In this document: piece by piece, positions 39,985 to 49,727 of the stretch
Position numbering within the stretch: position 1 is the first letter of the stretch
Layout: every line of letters begins with the position of its first letter
Source of the DNA: a bacterium HR28
GTDB lineage: Bacteria > Chloroflexota > Chloroflexia > Thermomicrobiales > Thermomicrobiaceae
Reading direction: 5' to 3'
Assembly (NCBI GenBank): GCA_002898255.1
Contig: BEIE01000002.1
Span: 620,001-684,000 of the forward strand
DNA: 64,000 bases
Made by a program: the position numbers and the translations under genes
The notes under the pieces: model-generated
Told to the model about the DNA's origin: nothing
Seen by the model: the letters and a program-made list of their open reading frames with translations, nothing else
The model's database searches: none

Positions 39985-40656
39985 ATGGAACGGCGGGCAC
40001 GTGGGCCGGTACCGCTTTTGGTCGCGGCGTTGGCGTTGCTCGCCGTGGCCTGTGTGCGAGTCGAAATCCAGCGGACGACGGCCGAGCCAGAGCACACCGT
40101 ACCGACACCTGTACGGCGTGCGACGGTCTCGACGCCTCCGGCGGAACCAGTTGCACCACCACGACGCTCGGCCCCCGAGGCTGGAAGCGCAAGTCGCGCG
40201 CTCTTTCGCTTGCGTATGCCACCAGCTACTGCGATCGCGATCACCCGGTTGGGAATCGATGTGCCAGTGGTCGAAGTGGCCTCAGTAAAGGATGAACGCG
40301 GCTGGTACTGGCCGGTGCCACGCGAGGCTGCGGCGCACTTAGCCGGTACTGCGAACCCGGGCGAGCCTGGGAACATCGCGATCACTGGACATGTGGATAC
40401 GGAACAGGGGCCGGGTGTGTTCTGGCGCCTGCTTGAGGTGAAGCCGGGTGACGAGGTGACGGTCTGGAGCGCGGCCGGGACGTTTGTCTACCGCGTCACC
40501 GAAATCCAGGTGGTGCCAGAAAGCGACCGCTCGGTGTTGCGACAGACGGACTACGAGGTACTGACGTTGGTGACGTGCATTCCAGACGGACGGTACGACC
40601 GGCGGCTGGTGGTGCGAGCGGAGCCGGTGCGGCCGGCGGTAGCACAGCAGCACTGA
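39985..40656 (+). CDS. Sortase (class D/E-like), probable lipoprotein
   Basis: LLAVAC lipobox-like; AITRLGIDVPVVEV, NIAITGHVDT, catalytic TLVTC and RLVVRAE. Confidence 0.88.
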   Translation: MERRARGPVPLLVAALALLAVACVRVEIQRTTAEPEHTVPTPVRRATVSTPPAEPVAPPRRSAPEAGSASRALFRLRMPPATAIAITRLGIDVPVVEVASVKDERGWYWPVPREAAAHLAGTANPGEPGNIAITGHVDTEQGPGVFWRLLEVKPGDEVTVWSAAGTFVYRVTEIQVVPESDRSVLRQTDYEVLTLVTCIPDGRYDRRLVVRAEPVRPAVAQQH

Positions 40657-40863
40657 CTGCCTTGGGGAAGCAGCAGGCGTCTCGGGTACCAGGTCAGATG
40701 AGGAGACGGTGACAAGCAGCTGTTCCACAGTGTCAGCACGGGATCAAGGAGTGCGCTTCGTCCGCGGATTGGGCGACTGTCACAGGCATGGCTGATAGAC
40801 GGGACCCGGCAGCGCTCTGACTATCTGTGATCAGCCTCGCCGAAGACGCTGGATTCTTTCGAT

Positions 40864-41739
40864 TCACTGATGGTCGAGGGTTAACAGGATACCGAACAAA
40901 CGTCGGACATCCGGGATCTGCTCATCGAAACCACTGCTCGCCCGAGCGACAATAACCCACGGTCGGCCTTGTTGGTCGCGATAGAGGAAAGCTTGAATTT
41001 CTCCCTGTTCCGACAGGACGTAGTGTTCTGCGCTGTACTGTCCACCGATTGTGAGGGGGTCCTTCAGCCGGACGGCGATCAGCTGGCCCTGTTCATCCAC
41101 GATCCACGTTGAGCCGGTAGATGGGTCGGTTGTGGATCGCCCGCTTGTCTCTGTGAAGGTCAACGCAGGTGCGTATTCGGAGTCGAGACGAAGAATCTCG
41201 AGGTAGACCGATTGCTCGGGCAAGTCTGCAAGGCTTCGCGAGTTGAAGAGACCTTGGACAGCGTCCGAGGTTGGCGGTGTCACGGAGATTCCAGGACTGG
41301 CGAGGATCCAGTAACAGTGACAGTTCGGTATACCGCGCTGTGGGTCCTCGACGGCTGTCACGAGGACCCAGTTCGGTGGGTACTGGAAGCGGATATAGCC
41401 TGGGTCGTGGTATTCGGGCCAATCAGGAATGACTGCTGGCCCTTGCGCTTCTACTGGTGTTGGTTGAGGGGTTGCGGTCGGTCGTGGTGTTGGTGTTGGT
41501 GTGGTTGGCCTGGCGGTCGGTGATGGGTTGACCCTGCCAGAGAGCTGAGCATTGGGCGTTGGTGTCTCCAGAGCCGTCGCAGTGAGCGTGGGTGCGATCT
41601 CGCGCCAGACTTGCCATGCGAGGTAGCCACTCCCTGCGCCAAATACCGCGGCACAGCTGAGGAGGACGATAGCCCCCACGCAGCCCAGAAGATAAAGGCC
41701 GGTCCGATTACGCTGCGACGCGGACTGCACGACGGTCAC
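40864..41739 (-). CDS. Membrane-anchored extracellular protein with Pro/Thr linker
   Basis: N-terminal TM (LLGCVGAIVLLSCAAVFGAGSGYLAW), PT-rich linker, globular C-terminus. Confidence 0.75.
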   Translation of the reverse strand: MTVVQSASQRNRTGLYLLGCVGAIVLLSCAAVFGAGSGYLAWQVWREIAPTLTATALETPTPNAQLSGRVNPSPTARPTTPTPTPRPTATPQPTPVEAQGPAVIPDWPEYHDPGYIRFQYPPNWVLVTAVEDPQRGIPNCHCYWILASPGISVTPPTSDAVQGLFNSRSLADLPEQSVYLEILRLDSEYAPALTFTETSGRSTTDPSTGSTWIVDEQGQLIAVRLKDPLTIGGQYSAEHYVLSEQGEIQAFLYRDQQGRPWVIVARASSGFDEQIPDVRRLFGILLTLDHQ

Positions 41740-42533
41740 CCTCCGTGTTGGATACTGGCGATGATCGCGGTCACGGTCGCGAGGTCATCTGGAGCCTGAT
41801 CAAACGGAGTTCCGAAGTAGGCGATGAGGCACCACTCACGCCCTCGCTCGTCCCGATAGAGGTAGGTGATTGCCTGGTTCCGTGGCCACTGGATGAACGG
41901 GGCGCCATAGTAGAGTTCGGCGCGGTAGCGGCCACCGACGAGATCTTCGCCGTCAGGAGATCGACCGAAAGACGGCCGTCCCTCGGCGAAAGGTGGAGTC
42001 AGTCGGAAGAGATCGACCACGATCTCGCCGGGTGGGACCTCGTGCGGTCGGCCGGAGCCGGGAGGGACCCAGTCAATTCGACCGGATGGAAGCTCTCCGG
42101 GATCAAACGAGGTGAGCGTGACATTGCAGCAAGTTGCTTCTTCCCAGGCGTAATTCCAACCCTCTGGTACGGCCAGGCTCACCTGACCAGAGGGGTCATC
42201 GAACCACACCCAGTTGGCTGGGATTGCTGGACGTGCCGCAGGTGTTGCGGGACTGGGCTGTGGGGTGGCCTGACGGGCTGGTGTGGTCGCTGCACGCTCA
42301 GCCTGGAGTGGTGTTGGTGTTGCGGACCGGCTTTCCAGAAAGGCAAAGGTGCCAACGGCGGCGATCAGACAGACGCAGGTGAGGACCAGAGCGCCACCGC
42401 AGCCGAGGAGCACCCAGCGCCAAGCAGAGCCTTCACCGTTACGCGATCGTGTGTCGATTGCGGAAACGGGTGGTCGTTGCGCTTGCGGTGGCTGATCAGC
42501 TGTCGATGAAGGGAGCTCCTGCATGGGTGCCAC
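41736..42533 (-). CDS. Membrane-anchored extracellular protein, paralogue of the adjacent gene
   Basis: Same TM/linker/domain layout (VLLGCGGALVLTCVCLIAAVGTFAF); 4-bp stop/start overlap with the downstream gene. Confidence 0.75.
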   Translation of the reverse strand: MAPMQELPSSTADQPPQAQRPPVSAIDTRSRNGEGSAWRWVLLGCGGALVLTCVCLIAAVGTFAFLESRSATPTPLQAERAATTPARQATPQPSPATPAARPAIPANWVWFDDPSGQVSLAVPEGWNYAWEEATCCNVTLTSFDPGELPSGRIDWVPPGSGRPHEVPPGEIVVDLFRLTPPFAEGRPSFGRSPDGEDLVGGRYRAELYYGAPFIQWPRNQAITYLYRDERGREWCLIAYFGTPFDQAPDDLATVTAIIASIQHGG

Positions 42534-43045
42534 CTCTTCCGTGAGCAGGAAAGAATTTCACCACTAGATCATGCAATCGAAAGAGATCGGAGACCCTCCT
42601 GGTATGACTCTGCCAATCGATCGTCGTAATCATTGTCAGGCGTTGCTGATCGGTTGTCAAGACGAGAAGCAGAGAAGTTATCCGCATGAGCGCAACAGGG
42701 GATGCGGCGTGCAAGTCATCTGTGTGAGGGGGTGACGGAGAAGCCATAGGGGGATGGGGTCGCGGGAGGGGGCTCCATGACAATGGTGAGATTGGACGGG
42801 AGAGCTGGCTGGCCAATCGATGGGTTTTCTGACAGTAGGTCATCAGGGTGCGCTTTAGCTCCCACTGTGCGCGGTACCGTGGCCGAATAAGACGCATGTG
42901 TCCTGCGTGGAACCGATGACGAGACCAGAAAGGCTGGTGCTGTCAGGTATCGGACGCGCAGGAGGTGTGCCTCTTGGATGTCCTGGCGAGCAGCCAGGGA
43001 AGGGGCTCTTGGCTGGAGCCTCTAGAGTTGGGTTGTCACCGAATC

Positions 43046-43074
43046 TTGACACGATGTCATCGATCTATTACTAT
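43046..43074 (+). promoter_or_regulatory. Sigma70-type promoter TTGACA-N17-TACTAT
   Basis: Consensus -35 and near-consensus -10 with 17-bp spacer, 25 bp before the ATG at 43099. Confidence 0.75.
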
Positions 43075-43098
43075 CCAGGAGAAAGTAAAGGGGTAGTG

Positions 43099-44217
43099 AT
43101 GGATCACGAACGACCAGAAGTCCTCGTCCGTGTGCGGGAGCGCCGCCGGGCGCTTGGGCTCACGCAGCAGCAGCTGGCGGAGCGGGCGGGAGTGAGCCGG
43201 CAAACGCTGGTTGCTATCGAGGCAGGCCGGCTGACGCCGAGTGTGGCGGTCGCGTTGCGGTTGGCACGAGCGCTTGACTGTGCTGTAGAGGAGCTGTTTG
43301 TCTTGCCCGCACAGCAACTCGTCGAGGCCCGGCTTGCTGACACGGCCGAGCCGATCCCGCCGCTACCGTTCCGAGTGCATCTGGTGCAAGTTGGTGCGGA
43401 GCTCGTTGCCTGGCCGCTTGCTGGAGAGGCGAGCGAGGCAGAAGGGGTCGCCCGGGAACGGTACGGTGGGCGGCTCGTGGTCGAGCCGCTCGTCGATCCA
43501 GCATCGCTGAGACGAGGGCTGGTGTTGGCCGGCTGTGACCCGGCACTGGGGCTCTTGGCCTCCCAGCTACGTCAGTGGCACCGTGAGCTGCGCGTGCTTT
43601 GGGTGCCGTTGGGGAGCCTGGCTGCACTGCGGGCGCTGGCACGGGGCCAGGTCCACATTGCGGGGACGCACCTTTGGGATCCTGAGAGTGGGGAATACAA
43701 CCTGCCGGCGATCCGGCGTGAGCTGGCAGGACGCTCAGTCGCGGTGGTCGCCCTCTCGAGGTGGGTAGAAGGGCTCGCCATGGCGCCAGGGAACCCGCAG
43801 GGGATCCGCGAGTTAGGAGATCTGGCGCGACCCGACCTGACAATCGTGAACCGCGAGCCGGGGGCGGGCAGTCGGTTCGTGCTCGATACGCTCCTCGCGC
43901 GGGCAGGAGTACCGCGTGAGGCGGTGCGCGGGTACGAGCGTGCGGTGCGGACGCATCGAGCAGTAGCAGAGGCGGTTAGCAGCGGCTTGGCTGATGCTGG
44001 CCCCCTTGTGTCTCCGGTAGCGCGTGCCTATGGACTTGACTTCTTACCACTGCTGGAGGAGCGGTATGACCTCGTGATTCCCACAGAACTCCTGGACGAG
44101 CCGCCAGTACGCGATCTCCTCGAGTTCGTGATGAGTGGAGCGTTCCGTCGGCAATTAGAGGCTGCCGGTTACGACGTCCGTGAGAGTGGCCGGCTCGTCG
44201 CGCGGTTGTCGGACTGA
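43099..44217 (+). CDS. XRE-type HTH regulator with PBP-like (ModA-like) sensor domain
   Basis: RERRRALGLTQQQLAERAGVSRQTLVAIEAGRLTPSVAVALRLARAL; C-terminal PBP-like domain typical of molybdate-linked regulators; upstream of modA. Confidence 0.85.
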   Translation: MDHERPEVLVRVRERRRALGLTQQQLAERAGVSRQTLVAIEAGRLTPSVAVALRLARALDCAVEELFVLPAQQLVEARLADTAEPIPPLPFRVHLVQVGAELVAWPLAGEASEAEGVARERYGGRLVVEPLVDPASLRRGLVLAGCDPALGLLASQLRQWHRELRVLWVPLGSLAALRALARGQVHIAGTHLWDPESGEYNLPAIRRELAGRSVAVVALSRWVEGLAMAPGNPQGIRELGDLARPDLTIVNREPGAGSRFVLDTLLARAGVPREAVRGYERAVRTHRAVAEAVSSGLADAGPLVSPVARAYGLDFLPLLEERYDLVIPTELLDEPPVRDLLEFVMSGAFRRQLEAAGYDVRESGRLVARLSD

Positions 44218-44245
44218 GTCACTGCAGGGAGGGAAGGGATGACCG

Positions 44246-45142
44246 ATGGGGCGCTGGTCGTGGTGGCAACGGGCTGCGTGGGTACTCGCGGCGGCGCTCC
44301 TGGCAAGCACCATAGCGAGCTGCCGAGAATGGTCTGACACCCGAACTGGTCGAGGGAGCACGCCGAACAGCAGCCCCGCGACACCAGCGGAGCATGGTGG
44401 ACAACGCCTGGTCGTCTTTGCCGCCTCCTCGCTCTTCGAACCGTTCCAAGAACTGGGGAAGTCGTTTCAGTCTGCACATGGGGGGACAACGGTCGAGTTC
44501 AACTTTGCAGGATCGGCGCAGCTGGTGGCGCAACTCCAGCAGGGAGCATCAGCGGATGTCATCGCATTCGCTGATCTCCCCAACATGAAGAAGGCGCAGG
44601 ACGCGGGATTAGTGGCCGGTGAGCCAGTGATCTTTGCGAAGAATCGTCTGACGGTTGTTGTGCCGAGGCAAAACACGGCGCGGATTCAACATCTGGCCGA
44701 CTTAGCTCGGCCAGGTGTGAAGGTAGTGCTGGCCCACGAGAACGTCCCGGTCGGCAGGTACGCGCGTGAGATGCTGGAACGAGCGAGCCAACGACCAGGA
44801 TACGGCGCGGACTTTGCGCAGCGGGTACTTGCCAACGTGGTCTCGCAGGAAATCAACGTCAAGCAGGTGCTGGCGAAGGTGGCACTCGGCGAGGCCGATG
44901 CGGGAATTGTCTACGTCACAGACGTCAAGGCGGCCGGCGCAGACGTGCAAGAGATCGAGATTCCAGACGATGTCAATGTTGTCGCCTGTTATCCGATCGC
45001 GGTGACCAAGAGTTCACGGGTACCGGCTCTTGCGCAGGAGTTCGTCGCACTTGTGCAATCCGAGGAAGGCCAAGCCGTGCTGGAGCAGTATGGCTTCCAA
45101 ACAGTTCAGCCCGAGCAAGCGGGGATGGAGGATTGCTCATGA
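44246..45142 (+). CDS. modA: Molybdate ABC transporter substrate-binding protein
   Basis: Lipoprotein signal; VVFAASSLFEPFQELGKSFQ...VEFNFAGSAQLVAQLQQGASADVIAFAD. Confidence 0.92.
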   Translation: MGRWSWWQRAAWVLAAALLASTIASCREWSDTRTGRGSTPNSSPATPAEHGGQRLVVFAASSLFEPFQELGKSFQSAHGGTTVEFNFAGSAQLVAQLQQGASADVIAFADLPNMKKAQDAGLVAGEPVIFAKNRLTVVVPRQNTARIQHLADLARPGVKVVLAHENVPVGRYAREMLERASQRPGYGADFAQRVLANVVSQEINVKQVLAKVALGEADAGIVYVTDVKAAGADVQEIEIPDDVNVVACYPIAVTKSSRVPALAQEFVALVQSEEGQAVLEQYGFQTVQPEQAGMEDCS

Positions 45143-45996
45143 CGCGCGCCGTGGAGCATCCGGCGCTTCGGGTGCACCGGCGTGGTACGCCGTTGCATTC
45201 TCGTCGTCGGCTTAGTCGGATGCTCCTTATCGTGCCCGTGGGAGTATCGCTGGCACTCTTGGTACTGCCCCTGGTGGCACTGCTGGCCCGTGCGGTTGGG
45301 ATCAGTCCGCAGACGTTCGCGCGGTACGCGCGCGATCCGTTTTTCCTGGATGCATTGCGACTGACGTTAGTCACGAGCCTGATTACAGTGGTACTGGCGG
45401 TCATCTTCGGGACGCCAGTAGCCTGGATCCTCGCACGCTGGAACTTCCCGGGTCGGCGGCTGGTGGAGCTCGCGGTAGGACTCCCGATCGTCCTGCCACC
45501 GATTGTCGCTGGTGTGGCGCTCTTGATGCTGTTCGGGCGAATGGGGCTGCTTGGGCGATATCTCGATGCGTTTGGAATTCAGATCCCGTTCACCACTGCG
45601 GCGGTCGTGTTGGCGCAGCTCTTCACCGCAACACCGTTCTACATCCGCACAGCGCTCGAGGGATTTGCTAGCGTTTCGCCGGCACTCGAGGAAGCAGCTC
45701 AGGTCGATGGGTGCAGTCCGCATCAGGCATTCCGCTTGGTCACGCTGCCGCTGGCCCTGCCTGCGCTGGTCAGTGGTCTGACGTTGTGTTGGGCGAAGGC
45801 GGTCTCTGAGTTCGGCGCGACGTTACTCTTTGCAGGGAACTTCCAAGGGCGGACACAGACAATGTCGCTGGCCATCTGGACCGCGATGGAGATCGACCTC
45901 TGGGAAGCGGTGGCGATGGCGGCGATGCTTTTTGTCGTGAGTCTGCTCATCTTCCTCATGGCGGAATGGCTACAAGGGACACGCGAGGCGCAATGA
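45139..45996 (+). CDS. modB: Molybdate ABC transporter permease
   Basis: EAAQVDGCSPHQAFRLVTLPLALPALVSGLTLCWAKAVSEFGATLLFAGN; ATGA overlap with modA. Confidence 0.92.
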   Translation: MTRAVEHPALRVHRRGTPLHSRRRLSRMLLIVPVGVSLALLVLPLVALLARAVGISPQTFARYARDPFFLDALRLTLVTSLITVVLAVIFGTPVAWILARWNFPGRRLVELAVGLPIVLPPIVAGVALLMLFGRMGLLGRYLDAFGIQIPFTTAAVVLAQLFTATPFYIRTALEGFASVSPALEEAAQVDGCSPHQAFRLVTLPLALPALVSGLTLCWAKAVSEFGATLLFAGNFQGRTQTMSLAIWTAMEIDLWEAVAMAAMLFVVSLLIFLMAEWLQGTREAQ

Positions 45997-46811
45997 TGCG
46001 GATACTCGTTCTCGGGGTAAACGACGTAGCGTCGGCGGTCGCCTGGCTGCTGTGGAGCGAGGGGAAGAAGGTTGTCCTGGGCAGTGAGCCAATGCCGACG
46101 GCGACGCGGCGCGGGATGGCTTTCGCCGATGCCGTCTTCGACGGTACGGCGGTCTTGGAAGGAGTCCGTGCCCAACGGGTGGATACGGTCGAGGCAGCAG
46201 AGGCGCTGCTCGCGACACGGGCAGCTATTCCGGTCTTCGTTGGCTGGGTTGTCGAGGAGCTCGTCGGAGTCGTCCGACCCGATGTGCTAGTCGATGCACG
46301 GATGCGGAAGCGTGTGCGACCGGAATCGTTGCGAGGGCTCGCCCCACTAACCATTGGCCTGGGTCCTGGTTTCGTTGCGGGGGAACAGGTCGACGTGGCG
46401 GTCGAGACCAGCTGGGACGAGTTGGGCAAGGTGCGTTGGCAGGGCACGAATCTTCCGCTGGCTGGTGAGCCCCGGGAAATCGCCGGGTACCGCCGCGATC
46501 GGTACGTTTACGCGCCCTGTGCTGGTGTCTGGCAGACCGACCGGCAGATCGGAGAACTCGTTGCTGCGGGAGAACACGTGGCGTGGATCGTGTGCGAAAG
46601 CGGTGAGCGGGTAGGGATCTTTGCACCAATCAGTGGAGCGATCCGAGGGCTGACGCGTGATGGGGTGCCCGTCGCGAGCGGCACGAAGGTGCTAGAGATC
46701 GACCCCCGGGGCGTGGCTGGTCAGGTGCGAGGACTTGGGGAACGGCCGCGCCGCGTCGCGGCGGGGGTGCTCACCGCGATCACTGCGTGGCGCGAAGCTC
46801 CTCTCGCCTAG
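45993..46811 (+). CDS. YqeB/EF2563-like selenium-dependent molybdenum hydroxylase system protein
   Basis: VDARMRKR, GLGPGFVAGEQVDVAVET, YAPCAGVW...GIFAPISGAIRGLTRDGVPVASGTKVLEIDPR; ATGA overlap with modB. Confidence 0.75.
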   Translation: MMRILVLGVNDVASAVAWLLWSEGKKVVLGSEPMPTATRRGMAFADAVFDGTAVLEGVRAQRVDTVEAAEALLATRAAIPVFVGWVVEELVGVVRPDVLVDARMRKRVRPESLRGLAPLTIGLGPGFVAGEQVDVAVETSWDELGKVRWQGTNLPLAGEPREIAGYRRDRYVYAPCAGVWQTDRQIGELVAAGEHVAWIVCESGERVGIFAPISGAIRGLTRDGVPVASGTKVLEIDPRGVAGQVRGLGERPRRVAAGVLTAITAWREAPLA

Positions 46812-47477
46812 GAGGTGGGAACGGTATCGCAGCGGCAATGGCTTCCCCTCGTTTTGTCAGGAGAGACGGAAACTGGGGTCTTACGATCGGCGTGGTTGGT
46901 GGTCTACTCGGCTTGGACAGAACGAGGTTCCAGATCCCGGTTCTGGTGTTCCTCTTACGTATTGTGGTGCCGCGTAGCCTGAACGTCGTGCTCGTGATGC
47001 CGCTTTTCTCGTTGTTCGCAGAGGTGCTTCTAAATGCCGTCGGAGCCACCGCGGTGGCGCTGAGTGGCCCGTGCATCCTCTTTTTGACCGTGCAGTGAGG
47101 CTGTGCAGGAGTTCGTCGAGTTCTTGTGTTCTGCAAGCGGATGGCTAGCGTTGGCCGCCGTTGGTTCTTTCCCGCACGGTCATTCTCCAGGCGCTCTTCA
47201 TCGTCGTAGCGGGGCGAGAGCTCAGCAAGAACGGCTGAGCAGGCAGAGGGCGTTGGCAACAAACCGGGACGTGCTCGCCGCCAGTGCAGAGAGACGGTGG
47301 GCAAGAGCTGGTTTTGGGTTTGTCAGGAACTACTCAGGTTGGCTCGTCCTGCTGCCGTGGGGCTCGCGTATAGCGGACGCTAACCGGCGAACGTGGTCGT
47401 CAATCGCTGAGGAGTTCGCGAACACGGGATTGTTCGCAGACAGGGATTAGGTCTTGGTGCGGTGGAGCAGGACGTCG

Positions 47478-47507
47478 TTGAAGCCAAGGAGAAGGGCGTC
47501 TTATACT
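47478..47507 (+). promoter_or_regulatory. Candidate sigma70 promoter TTGAAG-N18-TATACT
   Basis: Good hexamers with 18-bp spacer directly upstream of an 18-bp palindrome. Confidence 0.5.
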
Positions 47508-47513
47508 TCAGCG

Positions 47514-47531
47514 CGAAACTCATGAGTTTCG
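47514..47531. promoter_or_regulatory. Perfect 18-bp palindromic operator-like site CGAAACTCATGAGTTTCG
   Basis: Perfect dyad, placed over the expected transcription start of the promoter at 47478. Confidence 0.55.
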
Positions 47532-47923
47532 ACCGAAACCTCTGCTTGGTAGGCATTGGTAGGAGAGCGCGACGGGGAACAGAACCGCACCGCTCGGGAA
47601 TGGTGTGAGGGAAACGAGATCCGGCGTCCGTGCGGGAGTCGAGCGGTCGCGTGCGGTGGTGACGCTGACACGCCCGGTATCGATGCAGTGGGCGGATTCC
47701 TGGGCGCGGTACCGCGGTATGGGTGTGTGCGTCAGCGAAAGGGGTCGGTTTGGCAACTCTGGGGCAGCCCAGAATCTGCTGTGTGAAGCGTGCTGTTCGG
47801 GTGACATTTGAGGAAAGGAGAAAAGGAGAGCAGTTGGGGTGGCTGTAGCATGATGCAGCACGGGTTCACGATAACAGCGCACGTGGTTTTGTGAGGAGAC
47901 GTTTGGAAAGGGGACGACTGGCG

Positions 47924-48739
47924 ATGGCTGAGGAACGGTGGCTTGAAGGGATGGTTGCGCTGGTCACCGGCGCTGGTCGTGGCGAGGATGGGGGTGGTGG
48001 TGCCGGGATTGCGCGCCATCTCGCCCGTCGTGGTGCCCGGATCGCCGTGAATGACATCTCCGAGGAGTTTGCTCAGGCGACCGTTGAACAGATCCGACAG
48101 CGGGGTGGTGACGCGATCGCTGTCGTTGGTGATGTCTCGAATCCGGTTGATGCCGATCGAATAGTGGATGAAACGGTGCGGCACTATGGGCGGATCGATA
48201 TTCTGGTCAATAATGCCGCGATCAGCGGCTTGATTCCGGCCGTGGAACGCCTGCCAGATGAGATCTGGCATCACCAACTGGCGGTCGATTTGGATGGCCC
48301 CTTCTATATGAGCCGCGCTGCTTTGCGCTACATGATTCCTCAGCGTTTCGGTCGGATCGTCAACATCTCCTCATTCGCGGCAGTGCGTACTGGCTTCGTC
48401 GGTGGAGTGACATACACCACGGCCAAGACGGGGCTCCTTGGCCTGACGCGCCAGCTGGCCTACGAGGTCGCACAATACGGCATCACTGTGAACGCGTTGA
48501 TGCCGACTGGGCTCCTCAATCCACGGGTGCTTCGCCTGCGACCGGACTGGGTGCAGGGCGAGGGACCGTACCGCGCGATCCATCCCGAAGAGGAGCTCGG
48601 CTGGATTGTTGCTTATCTCTGCCACCCATCGATGACGGCGATCTCCGGGGCAGCTATTCCGGTTGATCGTGGCGTGTCGAACGGAATCGGGGATTTCGCT
48701 GAACTCAAGTGGCGTAGCGGCAAGGATACCGGTGAGTGA
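47924..48739 (+). CDS. SDR family oxidoreductase
   Basis: ALVTGAGRGEDGGGGAGIARHLA, DILVNNAA, YTTAKTGLLGLTRQLA. Confidence 0.9.
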   Translation: MAEERWLEGMVALVTGAGRGEDGGGGAGIARHLARRGARIAVNDISEEFAQATVEQIRQRGGDAIAVVGDVSNPVDADRIVDETVRHYGRIDILVNNAAISGLIPAVERLPDEIWHHQLAVDLDGPFYMSRAALRYMIPQRFGRIVNISSFAAVRTGFVGGVTYTTAKTGLLGLTRQLAYEVAQYGITVNALMPTGLLNPRVLRLRPDWVQGEGPYRAIHPEEELGWIVAYLCHPSMTAISGAAIPVDRGVSNGIGDFAELKWRSGKDTGE

Positions 48740-48798
48740 GGCTGGCATGCTTGCCAGTAGCGATTTGACGGCCGGAAATTGCGGAGAGGAACAGGGTC

Positions 48799-49620
48799 AT
48801 GACCATGAGTAGCCGACCGTGTGATCTTGGTGGGCTTGTGGCACTGGTGACGGGGGCAGGTGGTGGATCGAACGGCGGACTCGGTGCGGTGATCGCTCGG
48901 GAGCTTGCACGGGCGGGAGCCCAGATCGCGGTGCACGATGTCGTGGCCGAGGCGGCAGAAGTGACAGCGAGCGAGCTCCGCCAACTCGGTTTTGTTGCAG
49001 AGGCGTTTTCTGCCGATATCACTGACTCACGTGAGGCCGATCGGCTCGTCGGACAAGTAATCGAGCGATTCGGCAAGATCGACATCTTAGTGAACAATGC
49101 CGAGTATCGCTCAGCAGCGTATCGTCCTGATCAGATTCCGACCGAGGAGTGGCAGCGCAGCGTCGCGCTGAACGTGCATGCGCCGTTTTACCTCAGCCGG
49201 GCGGCGGTTCGGGACATGCGCACGCGCAAGTTCGGGCGCATCGTGAACGTCTCAAACATCGCCGCGATCCGTGCGAGTATCCTCCACGGCGTACCCTACG
49301 TGACGACAAAGGAGGCGCTCTACGGTTTCACCCGGCATCTGGCGACAGAGGTTGCCCAGCACGGAATCACGGTTAATGCCATCCTCCCCGGCTTTGTGGT
49401 CACACCGGAGCTCCGAGCGCAGTGGCCGGAAGAACGGTTCGAGCGACTCGCACCGACCATCCCGGCCCGCCGTGCGGGGACCGCGGAAGAGATCGCAAGT
49501 CTGGTTGTGTATCTCGCCAGCCGAGAGGCCGGTTACCTCACTGGTGCGGCCATTCCGATCGATGGGGCTGTCTCGATCGTGCCAGGAGGCCGGACGGATC
49601 CCGAGAACGCGTTCGTGTGA
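48799..49620 (+). CDS. SDR family oxidoreductase (paralogue)
   Basis: ALVTGAGGGSNGGLGAVIARELA, DILVNNAEYRS, YVTTKEALYGFTRHLATEV. Confidence 0.9.
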   Translation: MTMSSRPCDLGGLVALVTGAGGGSNGGLGAVIARELARAGAQIAVHDVVAEAAEVTASELRQLGFVAEAFSADITDSREADRLVGQVIERFGKIDILVNNAEYRSAAYRPDQIPTEEWQRSVALNVHAPFYLSRAAVRDMRTRKFGRIVNVSNIAAIRASILHGVPYVTTKEALYGFTRHLATEVAQHGITVNAILPGFVVTPELRAQWPEERFERLAPTIPARRAGTAEEIASLVVYLASREAGYLTGAAIPIDGAVSIVPGGRTDPENAFV

Positions 49621-49688
49621 CGGGTTGCCACCGACGGCGCACGACGCTGTGTCTGTTTGGATGGCTCCAGTAGCAAGCTGGGACGCGA

Positions 49689-49717
49689 GGGGACGGGCGC
49701 AAGACTCGCCCGTCCCC
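49689..49717. terminator. Hairpin between convergent SDR and multicopper oxidase genes
   Basis: GGGGACGGGCG-CAAGACT-CGCCCGTCCCC, perfect 11-bp stem; no strong T run. Confidence 0.6.
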
Positions 49718-49727
49718 ATAACAGTGT

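Noticed and set aside
47103-47811. Small ORFs between the YqeB-like gene and the SDR (47103..47450, 47556..47786, 47605..47811)
   Set aside because: No domains, overlapping frames; left uncalled, though the operator-promoter at 47478 keeps the interval of interest.
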